From contig NZ_CP020946.1 of assembly GCF_002208115.1 (NCBI RefSeq), positions 1,116,001 to 1,180,000 of the forward strand: a stretch of 64,000 nucleotides of DNA, read 5' to 3'. The notes beneath the pieces are model-generated. The model was not told the DNA's origin. It saw nothing but the letters and a program-made list of their open reading frames with translations, and searched no databases. This document shows positions 41,822-49,669 of this stretch, piece after piece. The position numbers and the translations under genes are program-made. The DNA comes from Bdellovibrio bacteriovorus (GTDB taxonomy: Bacteria; Bdellovibrionota; Bdellovibrionia; Bdellovibrionales; Bdellovibrionaceae). How positions within the stretch are numbered: position 1 is the stretch's first letter; each line of letters starts with the position of its first letter.

Positions 41822-42268
41822 ATGCCAATGCGAAGTTTAAGTCCCTGGGGCGGTCGCCGTCGTCTGCCGTCTTCGGACCTCTTCAGTCAGTTTGAGGATT
41901 TTATTAATGAGTTCGACCGCGGTGAATCCAACGCTCTGACCCGGGCCGGATTTGACTTCTCTCCCTCGGTGGATGTGGAAGAAAAGGACAATGCCTATCT
42001 GGTCAGCGCCGACCTGCCGGGCATGAAGAAAGAAGACATCAAAGTTGAGCTGAACGACAATATCCTGACGATCTCCGGAGAGCGCACCCGCGAAACCAAG
42101 TCGGAGGGGCACTATTCAGAAAGATCTTATGGACGTTTCCAAAGATCCTTCACTTTGCCGGTCAAAGTACAGACAGAAAAGATTGAGGCTCACTTTGAAG
42201 ATGGTGTTTTACACCTGACCTTGCCCAAATCAGAGGGCGCACGCAGTCATAGTATCAAGATTATGTAG
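41822..42268 (+). CDS. Small heat shock protein, Hsp20 (alpha-crystallin) family
   Basis: A 148-residue holding chaperone. The alpha-crystallin domain occupies about 45-135: DFSPSVDVEEKDNAYLVSADL, the PGMKKEDIKVELNDN block, LTISGER, and FQRSFTLP with the GVLHLTLPKSE end. A C-terminal IKI follows the IXI anchoring pattern. The N-terminal arm is 40 residues (MPMRSLSPWGGRRRLPSS). Good ribosome site AAGGAGG before ATG. It binds unfolding proteins without ATP. Monocistronic. Confidence 0.93.
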   Translation: MPMRSLSPWGGRRRLPSSDLFSQFEDFINEFDRGESNALTRAGFDFSPSVDVEEKDNAYLVSADLPGMKKEDIKVELNDNILTISGERTRETKSEGHYSERSYGRFQRSFTLPVKVQTEKIEAHFEDGVLHLTLPKSEGARSHSIKIM

Positions 42269-42296
42269 GAACTCTGTTTTAGCTTGATCCCAGAAA

Positions 42297-42322
42297 CCCA
42301 TGTGCTTGAATAAGCTCATGGG
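42297..42322 (+). promoter_or_regulatory. Hairpin covering the hutI start codons
   Basis: 11-bp stem with one mismatch (CCCATGTGCTT, loop GAAT, AAGCTCATGGG). Both candidate ATG codons of hutI lie in its arms and no Shine-Dalgarno sequence precedes either. May limit translation; unproven. Confidence 0.35.
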
Positions 42323-43562
42323 TATTCTGCTTAAAAATATATCGACACTTCTGACTCTTCAAGGCGCCGCTGCAAAACAAGGCCGTCGCATCCAGGAAGA
42401 GGATCTAAGCCTTTTGCAACAAGCCGCCATCGTCATTGAAAAAGAAAAGATCGCCTGGGTGGGCCCGCAAAAGAAACTTCCCAAAGAATTCTCCAGAAAG
42501 AAAGCTCTGCGTGAATATGACATGAAGGGGCGCACGGTGCTGCCGGGCTTTATTGAGTGTCACACGCATTTAATTTTTGCCGGGGATCGCGCGGCAGAGT
42601 TTGAAATGCGCAATCAGGGCGTCAGCTATCAGGAAATCGCCGCCAAAGGGGGCGGGATCCTTTCAACCATGAAAAAGACCCGCGCCTCCAGCCTGAATGA
42701 TCTGGTGAAAACCGGGCAGAAGCGGCTGGATCATTTCGTATCCCAGGGCGTGACGACGGTTGAAATTAAATCGGGCTATGCGTTGAACCTGAAAGATGAG
42801 CTGAAAATGCTTCAGGCCGCGCAAAAGCTTTCGGGCATTCGCACGGTGAACACCTTTTTGGGGGCACATGCTTTGCCGCCGGAATTTAAATCTTATGAAG
42901 AGTATCTGACATTCCTGGCGCAGGAAGTTCTGCCCGTGGTGGCGAAAAAGAAGCTGGCCCGCCGGGTGGATGTGTTCATCGAAAAAGGATTCTTTCCACC
43001 GGAGGCCTCTGAAAAGTATCTGCGTCGCGCTCAAGAGCTGGGGTTTGAAATCCTGATTCACGCCGATCAGATGTCTTTAAGTGGGGGCAGCGACATCGCC
43101 GTGCGCTTGGGGGCGTTGTCCGGTGATCACCTTCTGCAAATTGAAGACAAAGAAATAAAAAAGCTCGCACAAAGTGAAGTGACTGGTGTGCTTTTGCCCA
43201 CGGCGGATCTCTATACGAAAACCAAATATCCACCGGCTCGCGCGATGATCGATGCGGGGGTGCGTGTGGCGTTGGCCACTGATTTCAATCCTGGCACATC
43301 ACCAACACAGAATTTGAATCTGGTGGGGTTACTTGCGCGCCTTGAAATGAAGATGAGTTTGACGGAAGTCATTGCCGCTTACACGGTGGGTGGGGCTTAC
43401 GCTTTGAATTTACAAAATGAAGTGGGTTCACTGGAAGTGGGCAAGTCTGCTGATATTTTATGCATCGATCAAGACTGGCAGACGCTGTTCTACAGTGTGG
43501 GGGAAGACTCTGAGAAGGTGGTTTTCTCGAGAGGAAAGAAGGTTTTTGGCAGTCTTAAATAA
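42318..43562 (+). CDS. hutI: Imidazolonepropionase
   Basis: A 414-residue metal-dependent amidohydrolase converting imidazolone-4-propionate to N-formimino-L-glutamate, third step of histidine breakdown after HutH and HutU. Motifs: GFIECHTHLIFAGDRAAEFEMR (metal-binding His-x-His), the substrate lysine in FLGAHALPPEF, HADQMS, and ATDFNPGTSPTQNL. Start: ATG 42318 fits family N-termini; ATG 42300 would add six residues. hutH and hutU are 29 kb upstream, so the pathway is split. Confidence 0.95.
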   Translation: MGILLKNISTLLTLQGAAAKQGRRIQEEDLSLLQQAAIVIEKEKIAWVGPQKKLPKEFSRKKALREYDMKGRTVLPGFIECHTHLIFAGDRAAEFEMRNQGVSYQEIAAKGGGILSTMKKTRASSLNDLVKTGQKRLDHFVSQGVTTVEIKSGYALNLKDELKMLQAAQKLSGIRTVNTFLGAHALPPEFKSYEEYLTFLAQEVLPVVAKKKLARRVDVFIEKGFFPPEASEKYLRRAQELGFEILIHADQMSLSGGSDIAVRLGALSGDHLLQIEDKEIKKLAQSEVTGVLLPTADLYTKTKYPPARAMIDAGVRVALATDFNPGTSPTQNLNLVGLLARLEMKMSLTEVIAAYTVGGAYALNLQNEVGSLEVGKSADILCIDQDWQTLFYSVGEDSEKVVFSRGKKVFGSLK

Positions 43563-43663
43563 TCTGATGCGTCAGAAAATTTAAGATTCTTAAAATTTCC
43601 TTTGAATTAGGAAGGGTTTTCTTCCTAGTCTTGGGGTGTGTCTGTGGAGGGGGGAGCTACAAC

Positions 43664-44095
43664 ATGAGGTCGTCATACACCACGTTAATGCAGTCGAAAT
43701 ATTTTAATCCTGCTTTTAATAGTGCCATCTTTGATGGTCCTGTTCGTATCTACTTTGCCCAGTTTCATGAAGCATTGGCTTTGAAGATCTATTTCCTGAT
43801 TCAACAGAAGTTGACCGTGGAAATGGCTAACGCCAAAGAGGTTTCCAAAGCTGCTGGCGCCAACATCCTGGTGATGGTTTACCCAACAGAAGACAGCTTC
43901 TTGTTGTCCTTTGAGGATGCCGCGAAACACATCAGCCCTCTGGAAGTAGAAAAGTGGCATGACGATGTGGTGATTGGCCTTCGCGGGCCGATCGCAGATG
44001 AGAACTTGGACCTGTTGGTCGAGTCTCTGCGTCTCACAATGGAAAACTGGCGTCCAGCCGCCATGCTGAAAGCTTCCGCTCCTGCGGAAGTGTGA
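43664..44095 (+). CDS. Hypothetical small cytoplasmic protein
   Basis: A 143-residue protein I do not recognise. The frame starts at TTG 43631, but GGAGGGGGGAG just before ATG 43664 marks the start. Predicted alpha/beta fold: VRIYFAQFHEALALKIYFLI, VTVEMANAK, ANILVMVYP, SFLLSFED, WHDDVVIGLRGPI. No membrane segment or catalytic motif. A palindrome AGGAAG/CTTCCT lies 40 bp before the start. It precedes the tiny pilin-like gene by 13 bp, so they may be co-transcribed. Confidence 0.65.
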   Translation: MRSSYTTLMQSKYFNPAFNSAIFDGPVRIYFAQFHEALALKIYFLIQQKLTVEMANAKEVSKAAGANILVMVYPTEDSFLLSFEDAAKHISPLEVEKWHDDVVIGLRGPIADENLDLLVESLRLTMENWRPAAMLKASAPAEV

Positions 44096-44108
44096 TACAA
44101 TCTGATTC

Positions 44109-44288
44109 ATGAATAAACGAGGTCAAATCGTGGTGGAGTACGTGCTCCTCCTCGTCCTAGCCGTCAGTCTTGCTGCATTGCTGGTAAGCCGACTTGTCAG
44201 TCGGGAAGAAGGCAATGAAGGCATCCTCGTGGCAAAATGGCAGAACATCTTACAAGTCATCGCTGATGACTTGCCTGACAAGAAATAA
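44109..44288 (+). CDS. Flp-type small prepilin (59 residues)
   Basis: A short gene of 60 codons including stop. Leader MNKRG, then QIVVEYVLLLVLAVSLAALL: Gly before the cleavage site, Glu at +5 and Tyr at +6 of the mature peptide, the hallmark of Flp (type IVb) pilins, then a 19-residue hydrophobic helix and a 30-residue charged tail. No Shine-Dalgarno is evident (the preceding gene ends 13 bp upstream). The match is to a short motif, so a TadE-like protein or a membrane peptide is possible. Confidence 0.6.
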   Translation: MNKRGQIVVEYVLLLVLAVSLAALLVSRLVSREEGNEGILVAKWQNILQVIADDLPDKK

Positions 44289-44305
44289 ACCCGAAAAATT
44301 TCAAA

Positions 44306-45076
44306 TTAAAGGAAAGCGTTGCCGCGTTTTTGGATTTCTTCCTCGACCGCGGTTTGCATGCGCTCTTGGATGTCTTGGGCGATTTCGTGGACCAAGTCGG
44401 CATCGTTCACGGCTGATGGCTTATAAGGCAATGTGATTGGTTCCAGAAAACGGATGCGCCATTTGGCTGGCAGGGGAATCACGTTCAAGGGCAATGGAAT
44501 CACCGAACCCTTGAGGAACTTGGTGAATTTAAGTTTTTTCAAGTTAATATGAGTCTCTTCGGCGCCTAAGATCACTACGGGAACAATCGGGCACTGGGCT
44601 TCCAGGGCCATGCGCACAAAGCCGCGTTTGAATTCTTGCAGTTGATAGCGTTCGGAGGTGGGCTTGAAGTTGCCTTGCTCACCTTCCGGGAACAGGACAA
44701 TCGCATTCCCTTTTTTCAGGGCGTTGATCCCGTTTTCATAAGTGGCCTCGGTGAAGCCCATTTTGTTCGCCGGAATTGCGGTCGTTTCGGTCAGAAACCA
44801 GAAGTGATGTGTCAGCACGCGGGGAATGCGTTTGGCTTCCTGCTGCACCACGTGGCCCAGCAAAAAAGCATCAAAACCAGTGTAGCCCGAGTGATTCGGT
44901 GCCAGAATCACGGCCCCGCGGCGAGGGATGTTTTCCACGCCTTCAATTTCCAGGCGGAAGTACTTGCGCAGAATCTCCAAAAGAAAACGCGGCAGCACAC
45001 GGAAAATCAAAGTGTCACGATCCAGAGATCGTAAGCCAAAGATTTTTTCGTTGGGTTTCTTCAGGAAATTCTTCAT
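44306..45076 (-). CDS. PlsC-like glycerolipid acyltransferase
   Basis: A 256-residue protein of the 1-acylglycerol-3-phosphate acyltransferase superfamily, probably membrane-associated. Motif I here is NHSGYTGFD, with six rather than four residues between His and Asp, as in the less studied NHSG branch. The block LFPEGEQG corresponds to motif III. Probably acylates a lysophospholipid or related lipid. The frame extends to an ATG at 45133 within the glpK start; ATG 45076 is taken, leaving 27 bp to glpK. Neither start has a clear ribosome site. Confidence 0.7.
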   Translation of the reverse strand: MKNFLKKPNEKIFGLRSLDRDTLIFRVLPRFLLEILRKYFRLEIEGVENIPRRGAVILAPNHSGYTGFDAFLLGHVVQQEAKRIPRVLTHHFWFLTETTAIPANKMGFTEATYENGINALKKGNAIVLFPEGEQGNFKPTSERYQLQEFKRGFVRMALEAQCPIVPVVILGAEETHINLKKLKFTKFLKGSVIPLPLNVIPLPAKWRIRFLEPITLPYKPSAVNDADLVHEIAQDIQERMQTAVEEEIQKRGNAFL

Positions 45077-45103
45077 TATTAGTACATCGATTGGAGAGTG
45101 TTT

Positions 45104-46585
45104 ATGTCTTCTTTTATCATGGCCATTGACCAAGGGACAACCAGCTCAAGAACATGCATTATCAATCAAGCCGGAGGTCTTGTCGCCGAGGCTCGTGAGA
45201 CATTCAAGCAGATCTTCCCGAAACCAGGCTGGGTTGAACATGACCCCGAAGATATCTGGTATTCCACGCAAAGATCCATGCGTCTGGCGCTGGAAAAAGC
45301 AAACATCAAAGGATCTCAGATTCGCACGATCGGTATCACCAATCAGCGTGAAACTGTGATGCTTTGGGACGCGAAATCAGGCAAAGCCCTGCACAACGCC
45401 ATTGTCTGGCAGTGTCGCCGCACGCAGGATATCTGTGAAAAGCTCAAGAAAAACAAAAAAGAAAAAATCATCACCGCTAAAACAGGTTTGGTGCTGGATC
45501 CTTACTTCTCGGCCACCAAGATTCAGTGGTTGCTGAAACATGTTCCCAATGCGGCAAAGAAGGCCAAGGACGGGCAGGCTTTGGCTGGAACGGTCGACAG
45601 CTTCTTGTTGTGGAAGCTGACCGCAGGGCAATCGCATAAGACAGATGTCAGCAATGCCTCTCGCACGATGCTGATGAACATCCACACCGGGTGGTGGGAT
45701 GAAGATCTGCTTAAAATCTTTGGCGTGCCTGAAGGTATCTTGCCAGAAATCTGTCCTTCCAATTCTGATTTCGGTGTGACCCGAGGTCTGGGCTTTATGC
45801 CGGATGGAATTCCAATAACTGGCATCGTTGGCGACCAGCAGGCGGCCTTGTTTGGTCAGACGTGTTTTGAAACCGGAGATTCCAAGTGCACCTTTGGCAC
45901 CGGAAGCTTCCTGCTGCTGAACACTGGAAAAAAAGCCGTGAAATCGAAAAACAAGCTGCTGACCACGATTGCCTGGAAACTAAAAAACCAGGAAATGACT
46001 TATGCGCTGGAAGGCGGTGCGTTTGTCTGCGGAGCCGCAGTTCAGTGGCTGCGTGACGGATTGGGATTGTTCCAGCAGTCCTCTGATATTGAGGCGTTGG
46101 CAAAAACTGTCGACAGCACCGAAGGGGTGGAGTTTGTTCCAGCCCTGACCGGGTTGGGGGCTCCGCACTGGCAACCGGAAGCACGCGGTCTGATCTGCGG
46201 TCTTACCCGCGGCAGCACCAAAGCTCACGTCGCGCGTGCCACATTGGAAGCCATGGCTTTGCAAAATGTGGATATCCTGAACACCATGCAAAGGGATCTG
46301 GGCAAGAAACTGCGTGGCGTTCGCGTCGACGGCGGGGCGGCTGCTAATGATCTGTTGATGCAAATGCAAGCTGACTATTGCGGAGCGAATGTGGTTCGCC
46401 CGCAGAATCTTGAAACCACGGCTTTGGGGGCCGCCTTCATGGCCGGTCTGGGGGCGGGTGTGTGGAAAGACCTCAAAGAAATCAAACGAGTGTGGAAAGT
46501 GAACAAGGAATTCAAAGTGAAGATGACGCCGAAAGCGCGCAAAGAACGATTGCAGCGCTGGGCCCGGGCTTTGGAGCGAGTGTAA
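45104..46585 (+). CDS. glpK: Glycerol kinase
   Basis: A 493-residue FGGY-family kinase phosphorylating glycerol to glycerol 3-phosphate. Motifs: AIDQGTTSSRT (ATP phosphate site), NQRET, DTVDSFLLWKL-like GTVDSFLLWKL, GIVGDQQAALFG, FGTGSFLLLNTG and the C-terminal VDGGAAANDLLMQ. Frame opens at GTG 45098, but GGAG is best spaced to ATG 45104. It is divergent from the acyltransferase gene, which makes sense if both feed phospholipid synthesis from prey glycerol. glpD and glpF are not in the window. Confidence 0.96.
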   Translation: MSSFIMAIDQGTTSSRTCIINQAGGLVAEARETFKQIFPKPGWVEHDPEDIWYSTQRSMRLALEKANIKGSQIRTIGITNQRETVMLWDAKSGKALHNAIVWQCRRTQDICEKLKKNKKEKIITAKTGLVLDPYFSATKIQWLLKHVPNAAKKAKDGQALAGTVDSFLLWKLTAGQSHKTDVSNASRTMLMNIHTGWWDEDLLKIFGVPEGILPEICPSNSDFGVTRGLGFMPDGIPITGIVGDQQAALFGQTCFETGDSKCTFGTGSFLLLNTGKKAVKSKNKLLTTIAWKLKNQEMTYALEGGAFVCGAAVQWLRDGLGLFQQSSDIEALAKTVDSTEGVEFVPALTGLGAPHWQPEARGLICGLTRGSTKAHVARATLEAMALQNVDILNTMQRDLGKKLRGVRVDGGAAANDLLMQMQADYCGANVVRPQNLETTALGAAFMAGLGAGVWKDLKEIKRVWKVNKEFKVKMTPKARKERLQRWARALERV

Positions 46586-46589
46586 GCAC

Positions 46590-47297
46590 ATGGCCGTCAG
46601 TATGCCGGGGCAGACCATTTTCAAGAAAGTTGCAGTGTCGGAGAAGAAAATGCTTTTCCGTGAAATCGCTGACGACAAATTACAGTTGTCGATGAAGGGC
46701 TCCATCAATGAAGACGTCTTTCATCTGATCGCCGTGCAAACTGACAAGGATGAAACACTGCTTTGCCATCACACGGCGGATTCAAAAGCTGTCACGCAAC
46801 CACAAAAAGTGGTGGTGAATTTTCCCTTTAAAAGTGAACGTTATTTTTTCCAGACAGAGCTCAGCTTCAGTGTTGGCTGGGCCGTATTGAAGACGGACGT
46901 CGATCTGTTTCAGTTGCAAAGAAGGGCGAATGCCCGCATCGATATCCCGGCAAAGTACGAAGCCGTTTTCAGTATTCTTCATCATGGCGGAAAGGTTCAT
47001 TTCGTCGAGACCCGGGTTCGGGATGTCAGTGCCGGGGGGCTTAAAATCGAATTTAAAGGGACAACCCCTGAGCTTAAAATCGGGGATCAGATCAAAGGCG
47101 CTTTGCGCCTCGGGGTTCGCCGCGCCATGGAGTTTGATGTGGAGGTGCGTTTTGCCCAGAAACGCGAAGTCGACGGGCAGGTTGTTCAGACGGCTGGCTT
47201 GCAGTTCTTAAACGTCACAAACATCCTGGAAACGCGCCTATTGAGTCTGGTGATGGATCTGCAGCGCGAACTGTTCTTAAAGTACCCTAAGAAATAA
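46590..47297 (+). CDS. PilZ-domain protein (cyclic di-GMP receptor)
   Basis: A 235-residue two-domain protein. The N-terminal half (10-105) is a YcgR-like beta domain; the C-terminal half (about 108-230) is PilZ with the binding motifs intact: R112-A-N-A-R116 and D145-V-S-A-G-G150. It should bind cyclic di-GMP. Bdellovibrio uses this messenger to switch between predatory and host-independent growth, so control of motility or surface function is plausible. It follows glpK by 4 bp. Confidence 0.88.
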   Translation: MAVSMPGQTIFKKVAVSEKKMLFREIADDKLQLSMKGSINEDVFHLIAVQTDKDETLLCHHTADSKAVTQPQKVVVNFPFKSERYFFQTELSFSVGWAVLKTDVDLFQLQRRANARIDIPAKYEAVFSILHHGGKVHFVETRVRDVSAGGLKIEFKGTTPELKIGDQIKGALRLGVRRAMEFDVEVRFAQKREVDGQVVQTAGLQFLNVTNILETRLLSLVMDLQRELFLKYPKK

Positions 47298-47378
47298 TTT
47301 CCTACAGCGCCATTTGGTGTCACTTTGTCCAGGCACGGATCTTGGAATATCTCCTTTGTCTTCAAAAAAGGAGTCTTT

Positions 47379-48116
47379 ATGAAACTACCAATGTTGAGCG
47401 CCCTTTTGACCGCAGCCGTTTTGCTGCAAAGTCCCGTAGCCGGAGCACAAATCCGCCCGGGCCATCCCCCAAGTGGCAATGATGAGCGTCGTGATGACCG
47501 TCGTGGCGACAATGATCGCCGTGATGATCGCAGAGACGACCGTCGCGATGATCGCCGCGGACCAGATCAGTACCATGACCGCGACCGCGATGACCGCCGT
47601 TATGAAAACGACCGCAGAGACGACCACCGTCATGGCGGCATTCGCCCGGATCGTCCGCCAGTAAGACCGGGACCTCGTCCTGATCCGTATCCACAACCAT
47701 ATCCTCCGCACCGTCCGGATCCACATCCTCCGTATCCAAACCCACCACGTCCACCGAACAACTACGGTGAATCTACAGTGCGTTTCTACGGCGTTTCCCG
47801 TCGCAGTGGTGGCGAGTGGCTGCGTGTGGCGTTCAACTATGCTTCTTACGTGGATTATGTTCGTGTGAACCCGTACTTCAACGGCGTTCAATTGCATGAG
47901 ACTTATGCGATCACTCAAAGCGGTCGTCGTATCCAGCTTCGTCAGTTGAGCTACACTGGTACGTTCTACTACAGCCTGACTTCTGAATACCTGACAGCCG
48001 GGGAGCGTATCGTTGCGATCGACATCCGTGCTGAATCCATGGGTGGGAATGCGGATCTGAACTTGACTGTGACTTCCAGTTACGATGCGCCTTCGATCTA
48101 TCCAATCCGTTACTAG
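47379..48116 (+). CDS. Secreted protein with DDRR repeats and a proline-rich linker
   Basis: A 245-residue protein, signal peptide 1-23 (AGA then Q). Frame opens earlier, but ATG 47379 has AAAGGAG before it. Residues about 34-83 are a highly charged run of DDRR, DRR and NDR units (RRDDRRGDNDRRDDRR and the like); 84-130 are proline-rich (RPPVRPGPRPDPYPQPY); 135-245 is a compact strand-rich domain (STVRFYGVSRRSGGEWLRVAF, ERIVAIDIRAESMG). The opposite-charge repeat could bind RNA, peptidoglycan or another repeat protein. Unknown function; no family is recognised. Confidence 0.6.
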   Translation: MKLPMLSALLTAAVLLQSPVAGAQIRPGHPPSGNDERRDDRRGDNDRRDDRRDDRRDDRRGPDQYHDRDRDDRRYENDRRDDHRHGGIRPDRPPVRPGPRPDPYPQPYPPHRPDPHPPYPNPPRPPNNYGESTVRFYGVSRRSGGEWLRVAFNYASYVDYVRVNPYFNGVQLHETYAITQSGRRIQLRQLSYTGTFYYSLTSEYLTAGERIVAIDIRAESMGGNADLNLTVTSSYDAPSIYPIRY

Positions 48117-48125
48117 GTAAAAAAA

Positions 48126-48152
48126 TCCCTGGGGTCTTCGGGCCTCAGGGAT
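48126..48152 (-). terminator. Terminator at the end of the sugar-binding-protein gene
   Basis: Stem ATCCCTGAGG/CCCCAGGGAT (9 of 10 pairs) with a short loop, then seven T residues on the minus strand. It covers the stop codon at 48145. Confidence 0.8.
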
Positions 48153-49188
48153 ACCAGATTTTCGAATAAGCTTCTTTATAGTTCAGTCTTGATTCCAGAT
48201 TTCCTTCTTTTAAATTCTTCAAAACTTCCTGAGTGATCACCAAAGGTTCTGTCGTAAATCCGCTTTCACTGCTGCCGGCAAAGGCGCGATTCATTTCGTC
48301 GGCGACCTGCCAGCCCTGGGCTTTCAGGGGTTCGGCGATCGTTGCCAGTTGCTGTGAAAGTCCGGATTTAATCCGGTGCAAGGCCGTTGCTGAACCATCT
48401 CCGGCCGAGACATTGATCAGATCCTTACGGCCGATTTTTTTAAGTGGAAAATTGATGTGATCAAAATAGATGTCGTTGATGGCAAGACTGTGAGTCCACT
48501 TTTTCCCAAAGCGCTCGTTTAATTTGGCGACCGCTCCCGGCATCAGGTGTTCGGCTTTGGAAATCTGCACATCCATGATGTCCAGAACGTGGCAGTTCTT
48601 ATGTTCATCAATGATCTTTTTCATGTGCAGGGTTTTGGCGCGGGCGATGGAAAAGTCATTGTCCGTAAAGATCACGACACCTGATTTTTCAGAGCTTTCA
48701 CACACCAGTTTGGCGGCTTTTTCAGCCACCACCAAAGGGTCCGTGGTGACATTTGAAAACATCAGGTTCGAGCTGCCGGGGCGGGGGGCTGAGTGCCAGC
48801 CGACGATCTTGATATGAGTGGATTGGGCTTTTTTGATCTCGGGGCGGAAGTCGGCGGCGTCAAAACCTCCAAGAACAATTCCGTCGGCACCTGCTTGAAT
48901 GGCCTCACTCAAAGCTTTTTGAATTTTGGCGCGACTGCCCTGGCCATCACGGATGGTGATATTCCATTTCAAAACGCGGCCTGCAGATAGAAAACCTTCA
49001 CTGACGGCAGCGGCGCCACCGTTCTTCATGTCTGAAGCAATAAAGATGATCTTGCGGCCTTCTTGCGCTTTCGGGCCTGAATCCGGGCCGCCCCAGTGGG
49101 GAACTTCCAAAGCGGAAGCCTGCCCAAAGGACAGTGGCAATAGCCACAACAAAGCTGTTAAGAAAAGATGTTTAAATGAGCTAAGCAT
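48145..49188 (-). CDS. Periplasmic sugar-type (RbsB/AI-2-like) binding protein
   Basis: A 347-residue protein with a signal peptide (about 1-25, from MLSSFKHLFL). The frame opens 14 codons upstream, but GGAG spaced to ATG 49188 marks the start. It has the type 1 periplasmic-binding fold: KIIFIASDMKNGGAAAVSEGF, GADGIVLGGFDAADFRPEIKK, HAM-like GVVIFTDND, and VSAGDGSATALHRIKSGLSQQLATIAEP with the DG pocket. No permease or ATPase gene is adjacent, so it may be a chemosensory ligand binder or an orphan. Ligand unknown. Confidence 0.75.
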   Translation of the reverse strand: MLSSFKHLFLTALLWLLPLSFGQASALEVPHWGGPDSGPKAQEGRKIIFIASDMKNGGAAAVSEGFLSAGRVLKWNITIRDGQGSRAKIQKALSEAIQAGADGIVLGGFDAADFRPEIKKAQSTHIKIVGWHSAPRPGSSNLMFSNVTTDPLVVAEKAAKLVCESSEKSGVVIFTDNDFSIARAKTLHMKKIIDEHKNCHVLDIMDVQISKAEHLMPGAVAKLNERFGKKWTHSLAINDIYFDHINFPLKKIGRKDLINVSAGDGSATALHRIKSGLSQQLATIAEPLKAQGWQVADEMNRAFAGSSESGFTTEPLVITQEVLKNLKEGNLESRLNYKEAYSKIWYP

Positions 49189-49252
49189 TTTCTCCAGCAT
49201 ACAAGCAGGAAAAGAAAATAACCAATTCAATGAAATTACAATTTTATGATTT

Positions 49253-49645
49253 TTAGGACTCTCGTCTGCGGAACTGTTCGGCTTCGCGAATCTTTTCCGT
49301 CATGTTCTGCAGGCGATCGGTAAAGGACTTCAGCATGCACTCGGCCCAGGTGGGCAATTCTGACAGAAGTTGCTGGAACCCCTCTTCAGAAACCTTCACC
49401 AGTATAACGTCCGTAACGGCTTGGGCCGAAGCCGAACGCGGGCTTTTGGAAATCAGCGCGAACTCGCCAAAGGATTCGCCGTCCACGATGTCGCAAATGG
49501 GAATTCGTTTGCCCATTTGATCTTTCGTGAAGATGTTCACCACACCGCTTTCAACAATGTAAAAGTGATTTTCGATGTCGCCTTCAAAGAAGATGAAGTC
49601 ACCGGGTTTATAAGTCTCTTTTACAATTGCGCTCTGTGCATCCAT
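49253..49645 (-). CDS. Stand-alone cyclic-nucleotide-binding-domain protein
   Basis: A 130-residue protein that is a single cNMP-binding domain. The phosphate-binding cassette GESFGEFALISKSPRSASAQA (about 66-86) keeps the Gly-Glu and PR-x-A pattern that contacts the cyclic nucleotide, so binding of cAMP or cGMP is likely. No DNA-binding or kinase output is fused. It lies between radA and the binding protein on the minus strand, 24 bp downstream of radA. It may sense nucleotide for a partner protein. Confidence 0.8.
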   Translation of the reverse strand: MDAQSAIVKETYKPGDFIFFEGDIENHFYIVESGVVNIFTKDQMGKRIPICDIVDGESFGEFALISKSPRSASAQAVTDVILVKVSEEGFQQLLSELPTWAECMLKSFTDRLQNMTEKIREAEQFRRRES

Positions 49646-49669
49646 GCCAGAATTCCTTTTCGTAAGTCC

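Noticed and set aside
47377-47918. Minus-strand frames over the DDRR repeat
   Set aside because: Open only because the repeat codons lack stop complements; the plus-strand protein has a signal peptide and ribosome site.
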